Below, piece after piece: positions 17,329-25,254 of a stretch of DNA of 64,000 nt. Under the pieces are notes generated by a model, which was not told the DNA's origin, did no database searches, and saw only the letters and a program-made list of their open reading frames with translations. Where the stretch lies: positions 62,001 through 126,000 of the forward strand of contig NZ_FOKZ01000010.1 of assembly GCF_900112285.1 (NCBI RefSeq). Reading direction: 5' to 3'. Positions within the stretch are counted from its first letter, which is position 1. Each line of letters starts with the position of its first letter. The position numbers and the translations under genes are program-made. The DNA is from Polaromonas sp. OV174 (GTDB lineage: Bacteria; Pseudomonadota; Gammaproteobacteria; Burkholderiales; Burkholderiaceae_C).

Positions 17329-18171
17329 TCACGTGATTTTCAGGCCCTTGAGCCGGGGATCGCTGGGTGGATAACGTAGTTTGAGCTTTTTCAGGGTGGC
17401 CTGCACGATGGAGGCAATCATCAGGTTGCGATGCGTCTTGGAGTTGGCGGGCACGATGGTCCACGGTGCGTGTTCTGTGCTGGTGGCGCGCAGCAGGGCC
17501 TCATAGGCTTTCTGGTAGTCGGCCCACTGCTTGCGCACGGTCAGGTCATCCATGCTGAATTTCCAGTGCTTGGTCGGGTCATTGACCCGCTCCTGCAGGC
17601 GTTCGCGTTGCTCTTCAAAGCCGATGTGCAGCATGAACTTGAGGATGACGGTGCCGGTCTCGCTGAGCAGGCGCTCGAAGTCATTGATGTGCCGATAACG
17701 CTGCGCGGTCTGTTCGGGCGTGATCCATTGCTTGACCACGGGCACCAGCACGTCTTCGTAGTGGCTGCGGTTGAACACCATCATCTCGCCGGCGCCGGGC
17801 ATCTGCTGGTGGATGCGCCACAGATAGTCGTGGACACGTTCTTCTTCCGTGGGCGCTTTCCAGCCGACGGTATGGACACCCAGCGGGCTGGTGCGGCTGA
17901 AGACGCCGCGTATCGTGCCGTCTTTGCCCGAGGTGTCCGTGCCTTGCAGGACGACCAGCAGCTTGAAGCGCCGGTCGGCATAAAACAGGTCTTGCAGCGC
18001 GTCGAGTTCTAGCGCCAGGGCGTCCACCGCAGCCTTGTCGGCTTCCTTGTCGCCGCAGGACCAGGGCTTGGCGGCCGGATCCAGCTTGGTCAGGGAGAAT
18101 GCGGCCGCGCGTTTTCCTGAAGGCGGCTGCCAGTCGGCAAGCGCCGGGGCGGGTGGGGGTTTTTTGGCCAT
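17329..18171 (-). CDS. Polyphosphate kinase 2 family protein
   Basis: A 280-residue PPK2-family kinase that transfers phosphate between polyphosphate and nucleotides. Walker A is GTDTSGKDG (residues 77-85), followed by [20 protein letters not shown]; the Walker B-like [14 protein letters not shown] and the [19 protein letters not shown] lid region follow. Length and motifs fit one-domain PPK2. Which nucleotide (ADP, GDP or AMP) it prefers is not evident. It ends 26 bp before icmF. IcmF uses GTP, so nucleotide supply is a possible link. A perfect palindrome lies 31 bp upstream of the ATG. Confidence 0.9.
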   Translation of the reverse strand: MAKKPPPAPALADWQPPSGKRAAAFSLTKLDPAAKPWSCGDKEADKAAVDALALELDALQDLFYADRRFKLLVVLQGTDTSGKDGTIRGVFSRTSPLGVHTVGWKAPTEEERVHDYLWRIHQQMPGAGEMMVFNRSHYEDVLVPVVKQWITPEQTAQRYRHINDFERLLSETGTVILKFMLHIGFEEQRERLQERVNDPTKHWKFSMDDLTVRKQWADYQKAYEALLRATSTEHAPWTIVPANSKTHRNLMIASIVQATLKKLKLRYPPSDPRLKGLKIT

Positions 18172-18201
18172 GAACGTTTCGAGTCAGGTGACGAAGGATA
18201 G

Positions 18202-18223
18202 TTGACGTTTACGTAAACGTCAA
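18202..18223. promoter_or_regulatory. 22-bp perfect palindrome, LiuR-type operator candidate
   Basis: TTGACGTTTAC followed by its exact reverse complement. It lies between the TRAP operon end and the PPK2 start. Its ACGT-centred pattern resembles operators that I recall for the MerR-family regulator LiuR of branched-chain amino acid and acyl-CoA catabolism in proteobacteria, which fits icmF. Confidence 0.6.
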
Positions 18224-18289
18224 GAATGGTTTTTCCGCAAAAAAGGGCGCTGCTGCGCCCCCTTGAGTCCCTTGAAGCAGCCGGCCCGC

Positions 18290-20197
18290 TCAGCCGTATA
18301 GGTACTTGGGCAACCACAAGGTCAGGCCCGGCCAGATGTACATGAAGACCATGCACAGGATCACGATCAGCATATAAGGCATCATGCCGGCAAAAATCTG
18401 GTTGATCGTGACGTGCGGCGGTGATACGCCCTTCAGGTAGAAGGCCGACATGGCCACCGGCGGCGACAGGAAGGCGGCCTGCAGGTTGACGAAGACCAGC
18501 ACACCCCACAGGATGGGGTCGATCTGGAAATGCGCCAGCAACGGCAGGAAGATGGGGACGAAAATCACGATGATCTCGGTCCACTCCAGCGGCCAGCCGA
18601 GGATGAAGATGATGGCCTGCGACAGCAGCAGGAACTGCAGCGGAGACAGGTCCATGGAGAGCACCCACTCCTCGACCACGCGCTGGCCGCCCAGCAGGGC
18701 AAACACCGCCGAAAAAATGGCCGAACCGACGAACAGCCAGCACACCATGGAGGTGGTCTTGGCGGTCAGGAACACGGCTTCCTTGATGCGCTGCAAGTTC
18801 AGCGTGCGCGCGTGCCAGGCCATCAAAAAGGCCCCGGCCGCGCCGACCGCCGCCGATTCGGTGGCCGTGGTGATGCCAAACAGGATGACGGCCAGCACCA
18901 GGAAGGTCAGGATGGCCAGCGGCATGACGGAGGACACCAGCATGCGCAGGATCTCGAATTGCTCCGCATCGAACTTCCAGTAATACCAGAACAGCAGCAG
19001 CATCGAGATGGCGCAGGCGATCCAGAAGCCGGTGAAGAATACGGCGGGAACGGCTGCGGTGTGCGGGCCCTCGGCCGTCGGGTCGCCCAGCTGCTGCATG
19101 GGCTCGTCCTTGAGGGCGTCGGCGGGCGGCTCTTCGACTGCGCCGGGTGGGGCGGACAACTCCTGCAAGCCGCCTGTTTCAGCCGGCGGCTCCTGCAGGC
19201 CCGAAGAGCTGGGTGGTTCCTGCAGGCCGCTGGTGCTGGCCGCGGCGGGTGCCTGGGCCTGCAGGGTGACTTGCGCTGCGGCGCTGGCGACGTTGTCTTC
19301 CTGGGAATGGATGACGACATACCACCACACTGCGCCCAGGGTCACGGCCGCCAGCGCTACCGGCACCAGCGCCAGGCAGAGGCTGTGCACCAGCAGTCCC
19401 CAGGTGATCTTCATGCCGTCCACGCCGGCCTTGATGGCGCGGCCGGGCGACAGGGTAGCGGCCAGCAGCGCCGGCAGCATGCGGCGCGAATAGCCGTCGG
19501 CTATGACATTCAGCCAAGGTGGCACGGGCACTTGCTGCTGTTCGGGCGGCAGTTTGGGCGCAATTTTTGGGTTGATCAGCACCCAGCCGATGATGTAAAT
19601 GAGGTACAGCAGGGCCAGGAAGAAGCCGGGAAACATGGCCGCCGCATACAGCTTGACCACCGACTGCCCGGCGACCGCCGCATACACGATGATCATCACC
19701 GAGGGCGGGATCAGTATGCCCAGGGTGCCGCCGGCGGTGATCACGCCAGCCGCCAGCCGGGTGTCGTAACCGGCGTTGAGCATGGGCCGCATGGCGATCA
19801 CGCCCATCAGCACCACAACGGCGCCCACCAGGCCGCTGGCAATGCCCCAGAAGGTGCAGATGATCAGCGTTGTGACTGCCAGCGAGCCCGGCACGCTGCG
19901 AAATGCGAGCTGCACGCTGTGGAACATCTTGTCCACCAGCGCACCGCGTTCCATCACATAGCCCATCAATACAAACAGCGGGATGGAGAGCAGGGTTTCA
20001 TTGGTCATGGCGCCGAAGGCACGCTGCACCATCAGGTCGAAGATTCTGTTGTCGAGCCAGTGCGCCGACGGTTCGTAAAAGGCTGCGAAGCCGAACATGA
20101 TGCCCAGCCCCATCAGGGTGAAGGCCGTCGGAAAACCCATCATGATCACGACCACGATGAGGCAAAGCATGGTCATACCGAGTGCGGCGTCGCTCAT
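18290..20197 (-). CDS. dctM: TRAP transporter large permease (DctM type) with a repeat-bearing insert
   Basis: A 635-residue membrane subunit of a TRAP transporter, which forms the sodium-coupled channel. N-terminal signature MGFPTAFTLMGLGIMFGF, then LFVLMGYVMERGAL, GGTLGILIPPSVMIIVYA and C-terminal LGWPLEWTEIIVIFVPIFLP and LQAAFLSPPVAMSAFYLKGV. The usual length is 430-620. Between about residues 315 and 375 sits a proline/glutamate-rich insert with three GLQEPP/GLQEL units between membrane segments. It is the last gene of the TRAP operon, four bases behind dctQ. Confidence 0.92.
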   Translation of the reverse strand: MSDAALGMTMLCLIVVVIMMGFPTAFTLMGLGIMFGFAAFYEPSAHWLDNRIFDLMVQRAFGAMTNETLLSIPLFVLMGYVMERGALVDKMFHSVQLAFRSVPGSLAVTTLIICTFWGIASGLVGAVVVLMGVIAMRPMLNAGYDTRLAAGVITAGGTLGILIPPSVMIIVYAAVAGQSVVKLYAAAMFPGFFLALLYLIYIIGWVLINPKIAPKLPPEQQQVPVPPWLNVIADGYSRRMLPALLAATLSPGRAIKAGVDGMKITWGLLVHSLCLALVPVALAAVTLGAVWWYVVIHSQEDNVASAAAQVTLQAQAPAAASTSGLQEPPSSSGLQEPPAETGGLQELSAPPGAVEEPPADALKDEPMQQLGDPTAEGPHTAAVPAVFFTGFWIACAISMLLLFWYYWKFDAEQFEILRMLVSSVMPLAILTFLVLAVILFGITTATESAAVGAAGAFLMAWHARTLNLQRIKEAVFLTAKTTSMVCWLFVGSAIFSAVFALLGGQRVVEEWVLSMDLSPLQFLLLSQAIIFILGWPLEWTEIIVIFVPIFLPLLAHFQIDPILWGVLVFVNLQAAFLSPPVAMSAFYLKGVSPPHVTINQIFAGMMPYMLIVILCMVFMYIWPGLTLWLPKYLYG

Positions 20198-20200
20198 GGC

Positions 20201-20827
20201 TTAACCCTTCATCCCGATGGATTTCTCGATGGCCAGCCGCTTAGCTTCCTCATCGACGAATTCGCTGCCAGCCAGTTGCTGGGCCACCACGTCGGACTCC
20301 TCTGCGTCCTTCAGCCTGGGCGTCCATGCGCCGGTCCTGATGCATACCATGCAGCGGATCATCTCGGCGATGCCTTGCATCAACACGATGGCGCCGGCCA
20401 GTGGAATCACCAGCTTGAAAGGGTAGAGCGGGATCGGGTCGGCGTTGAAGGTCTGCTCATGGATGGACCATGAGTCGTTGAAGTAGGTCCAGCCGGACCA
20501 GGTCAGCGCGGCGATGCCCGGCAGGAAAAACAGCAGGTACAGCACCAGGTCCAGCCAGGCCTGGGTGCGCGGCTTCAGGCTGCCGTAGAAAAAATCGCCG
20601 CGTACATGTCCGTCGTGGGCCAGGGTGTAGGCGCCGCCCATCATGAACAGCGTGCCGTAGAGCATGTTGTTGGCGTCGAAGATCCAGGCGGTCGGTGCGT
20701 TCAGCGCATAGCGTTTGAAGACCTCGGCACAGACCAGGAGCATCAGCACCACAATGAGCCAGGCGAACGCCTTGCCTACCCAGGTGCTGATCTGGTCAAC
20801 CGCGTGAAGGAGTCGTTGAACGTTCAT
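20201..20827 (-). CDS. dctQ: TRAP transporter small permease (DctQ type)
   Basis: About 208 residues with four membrane segments (WVGKAFAWLIVVLMLLVCAE, NNMLYGTLFMMGGAYTLAHD, LDLVLYLLFFLPGIAALTW, LVIPLAGAIVLMQGIAEMI). The HDGHVRGDFFY motif after the second segment is the DctQ hallmark. I use the ATG at 20827, which has AGGGTG at good spacing; a GTG at 20836 is less likely. The long hydrophilic C-terminus (KDAEESDVVAQQLAG) fits large-type TRAP systems. It lies between dctP and dctM in one operon. Confidence 0.9.
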   Translation of the reverse strand: MNVQRLLHAVDQISTWVGKAFAWLIVVLMLLVCAEVFKRYALNAPTAWIFDANNMLYGTLFMMGGAYTLAHDGHVRGDFFYGSLKPRTQAWLDLVLYLLFFLPGIAALTWSGWTYFNDSWSIHEQTFNADPIPLYPFKLVIPLAGAIVLMQGIAEMIRCMVCIRTGAWTPRLKDAEESDVVAQQLAGSEFVDEEAKRLAIEKSIGMKG

Positions 20828-20913
20828 GGGCGTCACCCTGGTGGACGGGGCAAAATAAAACCAGTCATCCAGAAGTTACCGGATGACTGGCGTGTCTCAG
20901 GCGCAGTCGAAAA

Positions 20914-22023
20914 TCAGGCCTTCTTGCTGGCGAAATAATGGTTGTAGGCCATCTTGAAGTCGACGGTGTAGTCGTTGTGCCACTGGCCGGCGCGCTGAGC
21001 GAAGCCCTTTTGCGACTCCAGCACCTTCTTGAACAAAGGGTTCTCTCCGGCCTTCTTGGCGACGGTCTTGTCCCATGCGGCCAGTTGGGCGCGTAGCACG
21101 GCATCAGGCGTCTTGTAGAACTTGATGCCCTGCTTCTTCATCTCCTCGTAGTCTTTCGAGTTGCGGTCGACCGCCTTCCAGCTCATGTCGGCGCTGGCGG
21201 CTTGCACGGCATAGTCGATGATGGAGCGTAGCTCCTGCGGCAGTGCGTTGTACTTGCCCTTGTTGAAGAGGATCTCGAACTGCTCGCCACTCTGGTGAAA
21301 GCTTTGCAGCATGCAGTTCTTCACCACGTCGGGGAAGCCCAGCACGCGGTCGCTCGAGGCATTGTTGAACTCGGCCGCGTCGATCAGGCCACGGTCCAGG
21401 GCCGGCACGATTTCGCCGCCGGGAAGGGGGTTCACGGCCGTGCCCATTTCGGTGAACATGTCCACGGCCAGGCCGACGGTGCGGAACTTCAGGCCTTTCA
21501 TGTCCTCCACCTTGGCCACCGGCTTCTTGAACCAGCCCAGGGGCTGCGTGGTCATGGGGCCGTACAGATAGGAGACCACGTCCATGTTGATGGACTTATA
21601 GATTTCTTCCAGCAGGGCCTTGCCGCCACCATAGTTGTGCCAGGCCAGCACCATGTTGGCATCCATGCCGTAGCCGGGGCCTGAACCCCACAGTGCCAGC
21701 GCGGAGTTCTTGCCGTAGTGGTAGGCCACCACGCCGTGGCCGCCGTCCAGGGTTCCTTTGTTGACGGCCTCAAGCAATTGGAATGCGGGGACGACCGCGC
21801 CGGCGGGCAGCACTTCAATTTTCAGGCGGTTACCTGCCATGTCATTGACCTTTTTGGCAAAGTCGTTGGCATATTCATGGAAGATGTCCTTGGCTGGCCA
21901 GGTACTCTGAAAACGCAGGGAGGTAGTCTGAGCCGTGGCGATCATGGGGGCGGACATGGCGCCAGCGGCAATCGCGGCGCCTTTCAGCAGGCCGCGCCTG
22001 CGGGGGCTTTTGCTCTCGGTCAT
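20914..22023 (-). CDS. dctP: TRAP transporter substrate-binding protein (DctP type)
   Basis: A 369-residue periplasmic receptor. I start at the ATG at 22023, which has AGGAGA upstream; the frame extends to 22209 without an RBS. A twin-arginine-like signal is visible (SPRRRGLLKGAAIAAGAMSA). The mature part is typical: LRFQSTWPAKDIFHEYANDF, AVNKGTLDGGHGVVAYHYGK, MKGLKFRTVGLAVDMFTEMG, LDRGLIDAAEFNNASSDRVL. The LDRG...DAAEF pattern belongs to the family that binds 2-oxo and other monocarboxylates (TakP-like), so an organic acid ligand is likely. First gene of dctPQM. Confidence 0.92.
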   Translation of the reverse strand: MTESKSPRRRGLLKGAAIAAGAMSAPMIATAQTTSLRFQSTWPAKDIFHEYANDFAKKVNDMAGNRLKIEVLPAGAVVPAFQLLEAVNKGTLDGGHGVVAYHYGKNSALALWGSGPGYGMDANMVLAWHNYGGGKALLEEIYKSINMDVVSYLYGPMTTQPLGWFKKPVAKVEDMKGLKFRTVGLAVDMFTEMGTAVNPLPGGEIVPALDRGLIDAAEFNNASSDRVLGFPDVVKNCMLQSFHQSGEQFEILFNKGKYNALPQELRSIIDYAVQAASADMSWKAVDRNSKDYEEMKKQGIKFYKTPDAVLRAQLAAWDKTVAKKAGENPLFKKVLESQKGFAQRAGQWHNDYTVDFKMAYNHYFASKKA

Positions 22024-22328
22024 GACTTGTCTCCTGTTGTTAAAAAGGTAAGAACACTCATCATTCCGTGTCATTCTGTGCTTACAAAGAGGGTTTCCAC
22101 CAACGCTGAGGCTGGATGACCCCTTGCTCGGTGACTCTGCTTTGGCCGCGCGGCGGCGGTTATTCGAACAACCGCCCGGCCAGGACCTTGCGTTTGGCTG
22201 GGCTGGCAAATAGCTTCTTCGCCGCTCGCGGCATGGCGCGAAAGACTACACTTTATTTTCAATACCACGGCCTGTGCCAGGCCGTCGGCTCCAAGCATGA
22301 TTGCAAGTCAAACCAGACAGGTCCCGAC
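22024..22328. other. Divergent intergenic region dctP / rhodanese
   Basis: About 305 bases that contain the dctP Shine-Dalgarno and must hold both promoters. I see no strong -35/-10 pair, palindrome or additional gene. Confidence 0.4.
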
Positions 22329-22781
22329 ATGAACACCACGGCCTCTTCCGATACTCCCGATGCTTTTTCTTCGCTGCAGATCCAGCCTGCCTCAGGCTAT
22401 GCCGGCGATGTTTCGCCACAGTTGGCCCATGCCTGGATGCAGGCCGGTGAGGCCGTGCTGGTGGATGTGCGCACCGATGCCGAGCGCGAGTGGGTGGGCT
22501 ATGTGCCGGGCGCGATGGCGTTGGCATGGAAACAGTGGCCTGGCATGGCCATGAATGCCGACTTTGACGCAGGCCTCAAAGCTGCCGTGCCGTCGGGAAA
22601 GAAGGTCCTCATGTTGTGCCGCAGCGGCGTGCGCTCGATTGCCGCGGCCAAGCGGGCCAGCGAACTGGGTATGGAGGCTTACAACATCCTCGAGGGCTTT
22701 GAAGGCGCTGCCGATGAACAAGGGCAGCGCGGTCATCTTGGCGGCTGGCGCTTTCGCGGTTTGCCTTGGCGGCAGGCCTAG
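22329..22781 (+). CDS. Rhodanese-like sulfurtransferase domain protein
   Basis: A 150-residue single-domain rhodanese. Visible: HAWMQAGEAVLVDVRTDAER, WVGYVPGAMALAWK and the active-site loop LMLCRSGVRSIAAA with the catalytic Cys, then MEAYNILEGFEG and the C-terminal LGGWRFRGLPW. The GW.RxGLPW ending is typical of cytosolic rhodaneses in betaproteobacteria. The ATG at 22329 is chosen because the upstream extension of the frame has no similarity. It stands between the TRAP operon and the autoinducer synthase gene. The sulfur acceptor is unknown. Confidence 0.9.
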   Translation: MNTTASSDTPDAFSSLQIQPASGYAGDVSPQLAHAWMQAGEAVLVDVRTDAEREWVGYVPGAMALAWKQWPGMAMNADFDAGLKAAVPSGKKVLMLCRSGVRSIAAAKRASELGMEAYNILEGFEGAADEQGQRGHLGGWRFRGLPWRQA

Positions 22782-22968
22782 CCGGTTGCCGGAAATAGCG
22801 GTTTTGGGTGAGATTTTTCGGCGCCTGGCGGGGCCGTTGCTGAGCCGAGAAAGTCTCACTCGAGTCAGATAACTGAGGAAATTGGTTTCGTGGGTTTTTC
22901 CGGAAAGTAGAGTTTCAAATTGTAAAAAGTGCTTTTAATGGGGTCTTTTTAACCAAAGGAGCTACCCC

Positions 22969-24216
22969 ATGCAAGTACTTGAACGCAAACTCTCGACCGC
23001 CGCCAAGGTCTTTCGCAATCCCGCCCTGGGCGCACAACTGAGCCAGCGCATCGCCCGCGATTTCACCCCACGCTGGGAACAGCAATGGGGCGGAAAATTC
23101 ATGCTGCACGGCAAGACACCAGACTCCAATGCGATCCGGCTGGACGGCAATGACTACCTCAGCGTGACAGGTCATCCGAAAATTGTTCAAGCCCAGGTGG
23201 ACACGCTGCGCAAGGAGCAGGAATTTGTCGTCCAGTCCGGCGTATTCCACCTGAACCAGCATCCGACCCGGGCGCTGGAAATGGCGCTGGCGGGCTGGGT
23301 CGGGAAGGACGACGGTTTCATTTGCCAGTCGGGCTACTCGGCCAACACCGGTTTGCTGCAGGCGATTGCCGATGCGCAGACACCGATCTATCTCGATACC
23401 CTGGCGCATGCCTCGCTCTGGGAGGGCGCCCATGCGGCGCGTGCGCCGGCTTATGCCTTCAGGCATAACGACCCGGCGCATCTGGCCCGCGTGATTGCCA
23501 AAAACGGCCCCGGCATTGTGGTGGTGGATTCGGTCTACAGCACCACTGGTGCGCTTTGCCCGCTGGAGGAAATCGTCGAGGTGGCCGAGCAATACGGCTG
23601 CATGATGCTGGTCGATGAGTCCCATTCACTGGGCACTCACGGCCCGCAAGGTGCCGGTTTGTGTGCCGCGCTGGGTTTGAGCGACCGGGTGCATTTCATC
23701 ACCGCCAGCCTGGCCAAGACCTTTGCCGGGCGCGCCGGTTTCTTCACGGCACCGGCGCATATGCGCTACTACATCCTGTGTTCGAGCTTTCCCAATATCT
23801 TCAGCTCCAGCCTGCTGCCGCATGAAGTTGCCGGGCTGGCCGCGACGCTGGAGCTGATTCGCCAAAGCGACGACGCGCGCGCGCGGCTGCATGCACACAC
23901 CAAGCGCCTGCGTGCCAGCTTGACTGAGCTGGGTTATCCCATCCATCAGGGCAGCCAGCAAATCATTGCGCTGGAAGTCGGCCAGGAGGCCGACACCATG
24001 GTCTTGCGTGACCGGCTGGAGGAGCGCAATGTGTTTTCGTCCATGTTCTGCGCGCCGGCCACCAGCGCCAAGCGCGCCATGATGCGGCTCACGCTGAATG
24101 CCGGCCTGATGGATTCGGAACTGGACCATGTAGAGGCGGTGGCGCGTGAGATCGCCCCTATCGTCAAGCCCTGGGATTGGCCGATTGCGCGGCGCGCCCG
24201 CGCCGGCCAGGCGTGA
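22969..24216 (+). CDS. cqsA: Alpha-hydroxyketone autoinducer synthase (CqsA/LqsA/JqsA family)
   Basis: A 415-residue PLP enzyme of the alpha-oxoamine synthase type. Features: LDGNDYLSVTGHPKIVQAQ, the GVFHLNQHPTRALE block, GYSANTGLLQAIADAQTPIY, LVDESHSLGTHGPQGAG (Asp216) and the PLP lysine in HFITASLAKTFAGRAGFF (Lys250). The TASLAK version and the missing 5-aminolevulinate/KBL motifs point to CqsA of Vibrio and its Legionella and Janthinobacterium relatives LqsA/JqsA, which condense an acyl-CoA with an amino-acid donor on the way to an alpha-hydroxyketone signal. A strong AAAGGAG precedes the ATG. The stop TGA abuts the stop of the convergent response regulator without any spacer. Confidence 0.88.
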   Translation: MQVLERKLSTAAKVFRNPALGAQLSQRIARDFTPRWEQQWGGKFMLHGKTPDSNAIRLDGNDYLSVTGHPKIVQAQVDTLRKEQEFVVQSGVFHLNQHPTRALEMALAGWVGKDDGFICQSGYSANTGLLQAIADAQTPIYLDTLAHASLWEGAHAARAPAYAFRHNDPAHLARVIAKNGPGIVVVDSVYSTTGALCPLEEIVEVAEQYGCMMLVDESHSLGTHGPQGAGLCAALGLSDRVHFITASLAKTFAGRAGFFTAPAHMRYYILCSSFPNIFSSSLLPHEVAGLAATLELIRQSDDARARLHAHTKRLRASLTELGYPIHQGSQQIIALEVGQEADTMVLRDRLEERNVFSSMFCAPATSAKRAMMRLTLNAGLMDSELDHVEAVAREIAPIVKPWDWPIARRARAGQA

Positions 24217-25203
24217 TCAGTCCGGCAACTGCCGGTTGCCGAACGTCGCGATAAAGCGCTCGTAACTGAGCGCGTAACCCGGGCCGAAAGGCTCGGCGAT
24301 CGTGAACAGGGCCGCGTACAGCGTTGCGCCGGGGCCCGCCATGGCAAAGGCCTGGCGGGCCTGGGCCTGGTGGGGCTCGCCCAGCGCCTGTTGCAGTTCC
24401 AGGTCAAGCAGCCGCTTCCCGTTCCGGATGTCCTGGACGGTGGCCGCATCCCAGCCCAGGGCTGCGGCCATTGCGGCCAGCGCCGGCAACTGCTCGGCGA
24501 GCGTCAGTTGCAGCCAGCTCGCGCCGCCCTGGCGGTCAAGCGCCAGCACGCCAAAGGGCCAACCCAGCACCACATGCTCTATCCAGCCCTGGCTGATTGA
24601 CAGCTGATCTAGCGCTTGCGCGATGGCCGGCTCGCACAGCAGCGCGTGCTGCTCACGCGTCAGGGTGGCGCGCCAGGTCTGCTGCAAGCGTTCATCGGCC
24701 AGGTCAAGCTGGCTCTGGATGGCCTGGCTCAGGTGAAGGCGGATCTCGGGGGTTTGCTTGGGAATGAACTGCTCTATCAGGCCGCGGTTAAAGGCCGAGA
24801 CGGCGAGCTGCTCGTCGACCCGGCCAGTGAGCAAAATGCGCGCCCCCGACCAATCCGTCAGTTCGCTCAGCACGCGTAGCCCGCTCATGGCCGGCATGGA
24901 GTAGTCCACCACACAGACCCGGGTCAGCGCAAAGCGGGCCGCCTTGTCCTCGCGCCAGTACTGCAGGATTTGCGGAATCAGGGCCACCCCATCACGCCAG
25001 CGATTGACGATTTCCTGCTGGCGCCAGGCGTCAGCCTCCCGGCGCGGCGGCTCTTCCAGCAGTTGTGCGATGCATTCCACAGGGCGCAGGAAGAGGCGCA
25101 CGTACCAGTCTGGCGGCAGGACATCGGCCAGCATTTCGAGGTAGGCGGCATCGTCATCGAGGAAAACCACGCCTCCCGGGCGTCGGTAGAGTGCAAAAGA
25201 CAT
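24217..25203 (-). CDS. LqsR/JqsR-like response regulator without DNA-binding domain
   Basis: About 328 residues from the ATG at 25203; a TTG at 25248 would add 15 residues. The receiver begins GGVVFLDDDAAYLEMLADVL and has the phosphorylation site in RVCVVDYSMPAMSGLRVL (Asp100), followed by the conserved ARILLTGRVDE and a lysine in IEQFIPK. About 45 residues more than usual separate the acidic DDD and the phosphoacceptor. The second half (about residue 150 on) is helical, with GWPFGVLALDRQGGASWLQL, and has no recognisable HTH or enzyme domain. It is downstream of the kinase gene (51 bp) and converges on the synthase. The quorum-sensing assignment rests mainly on these neighbours. Confidence 0.75.
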   Translation of the reverse strand: MSFALYRRPGGVVFLDDDAAYLEMLADVLPPDWYVRLFLRPVECIAQLLEEPPRREADAWRQQEIVNRWRDGVALIPQILQYWREDKAARFALTRVCVVDYSMPAMSGLRVLSELTDWSGARILLTGRVDEQLAVSAFNRGLIEQFIPKQTPEIRLHLSQAIQSQLDLADERLQQTWRATLTREQHALLCEPAIAQALDQLSISQGWIEHVVLGWPFGVLALDRQGGASWLQLTLAEQLPALAAMAAALGWDAATVQDIRNGKRLLDLELQQALGEPHQAQARQAFAMAGPGATLYAALFTIAEPFGPGYALSYERFIATFGNRQLPD

Positions 25204-25254
25204 GGGGTCGTCTTGTGAGTGTTTGGTGGGGACCTGTTGGATGCGCAAGGCGCG

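Noticed and set aside
17303..17464. N-terminal extension of IcmF
   Set aside because: It overlaps the conserved PPK2 C-terminus in another frame; IcmF proteins start at the [13 protein letters not shown] sequence.
18530..20473. Plus-strand open frame of 647 codons opposite dctM and dctQ
   Set aside because: Shadow frame: extremely Gln/His/Arg-rich translation with no domain, spanning two genes on the other strand.
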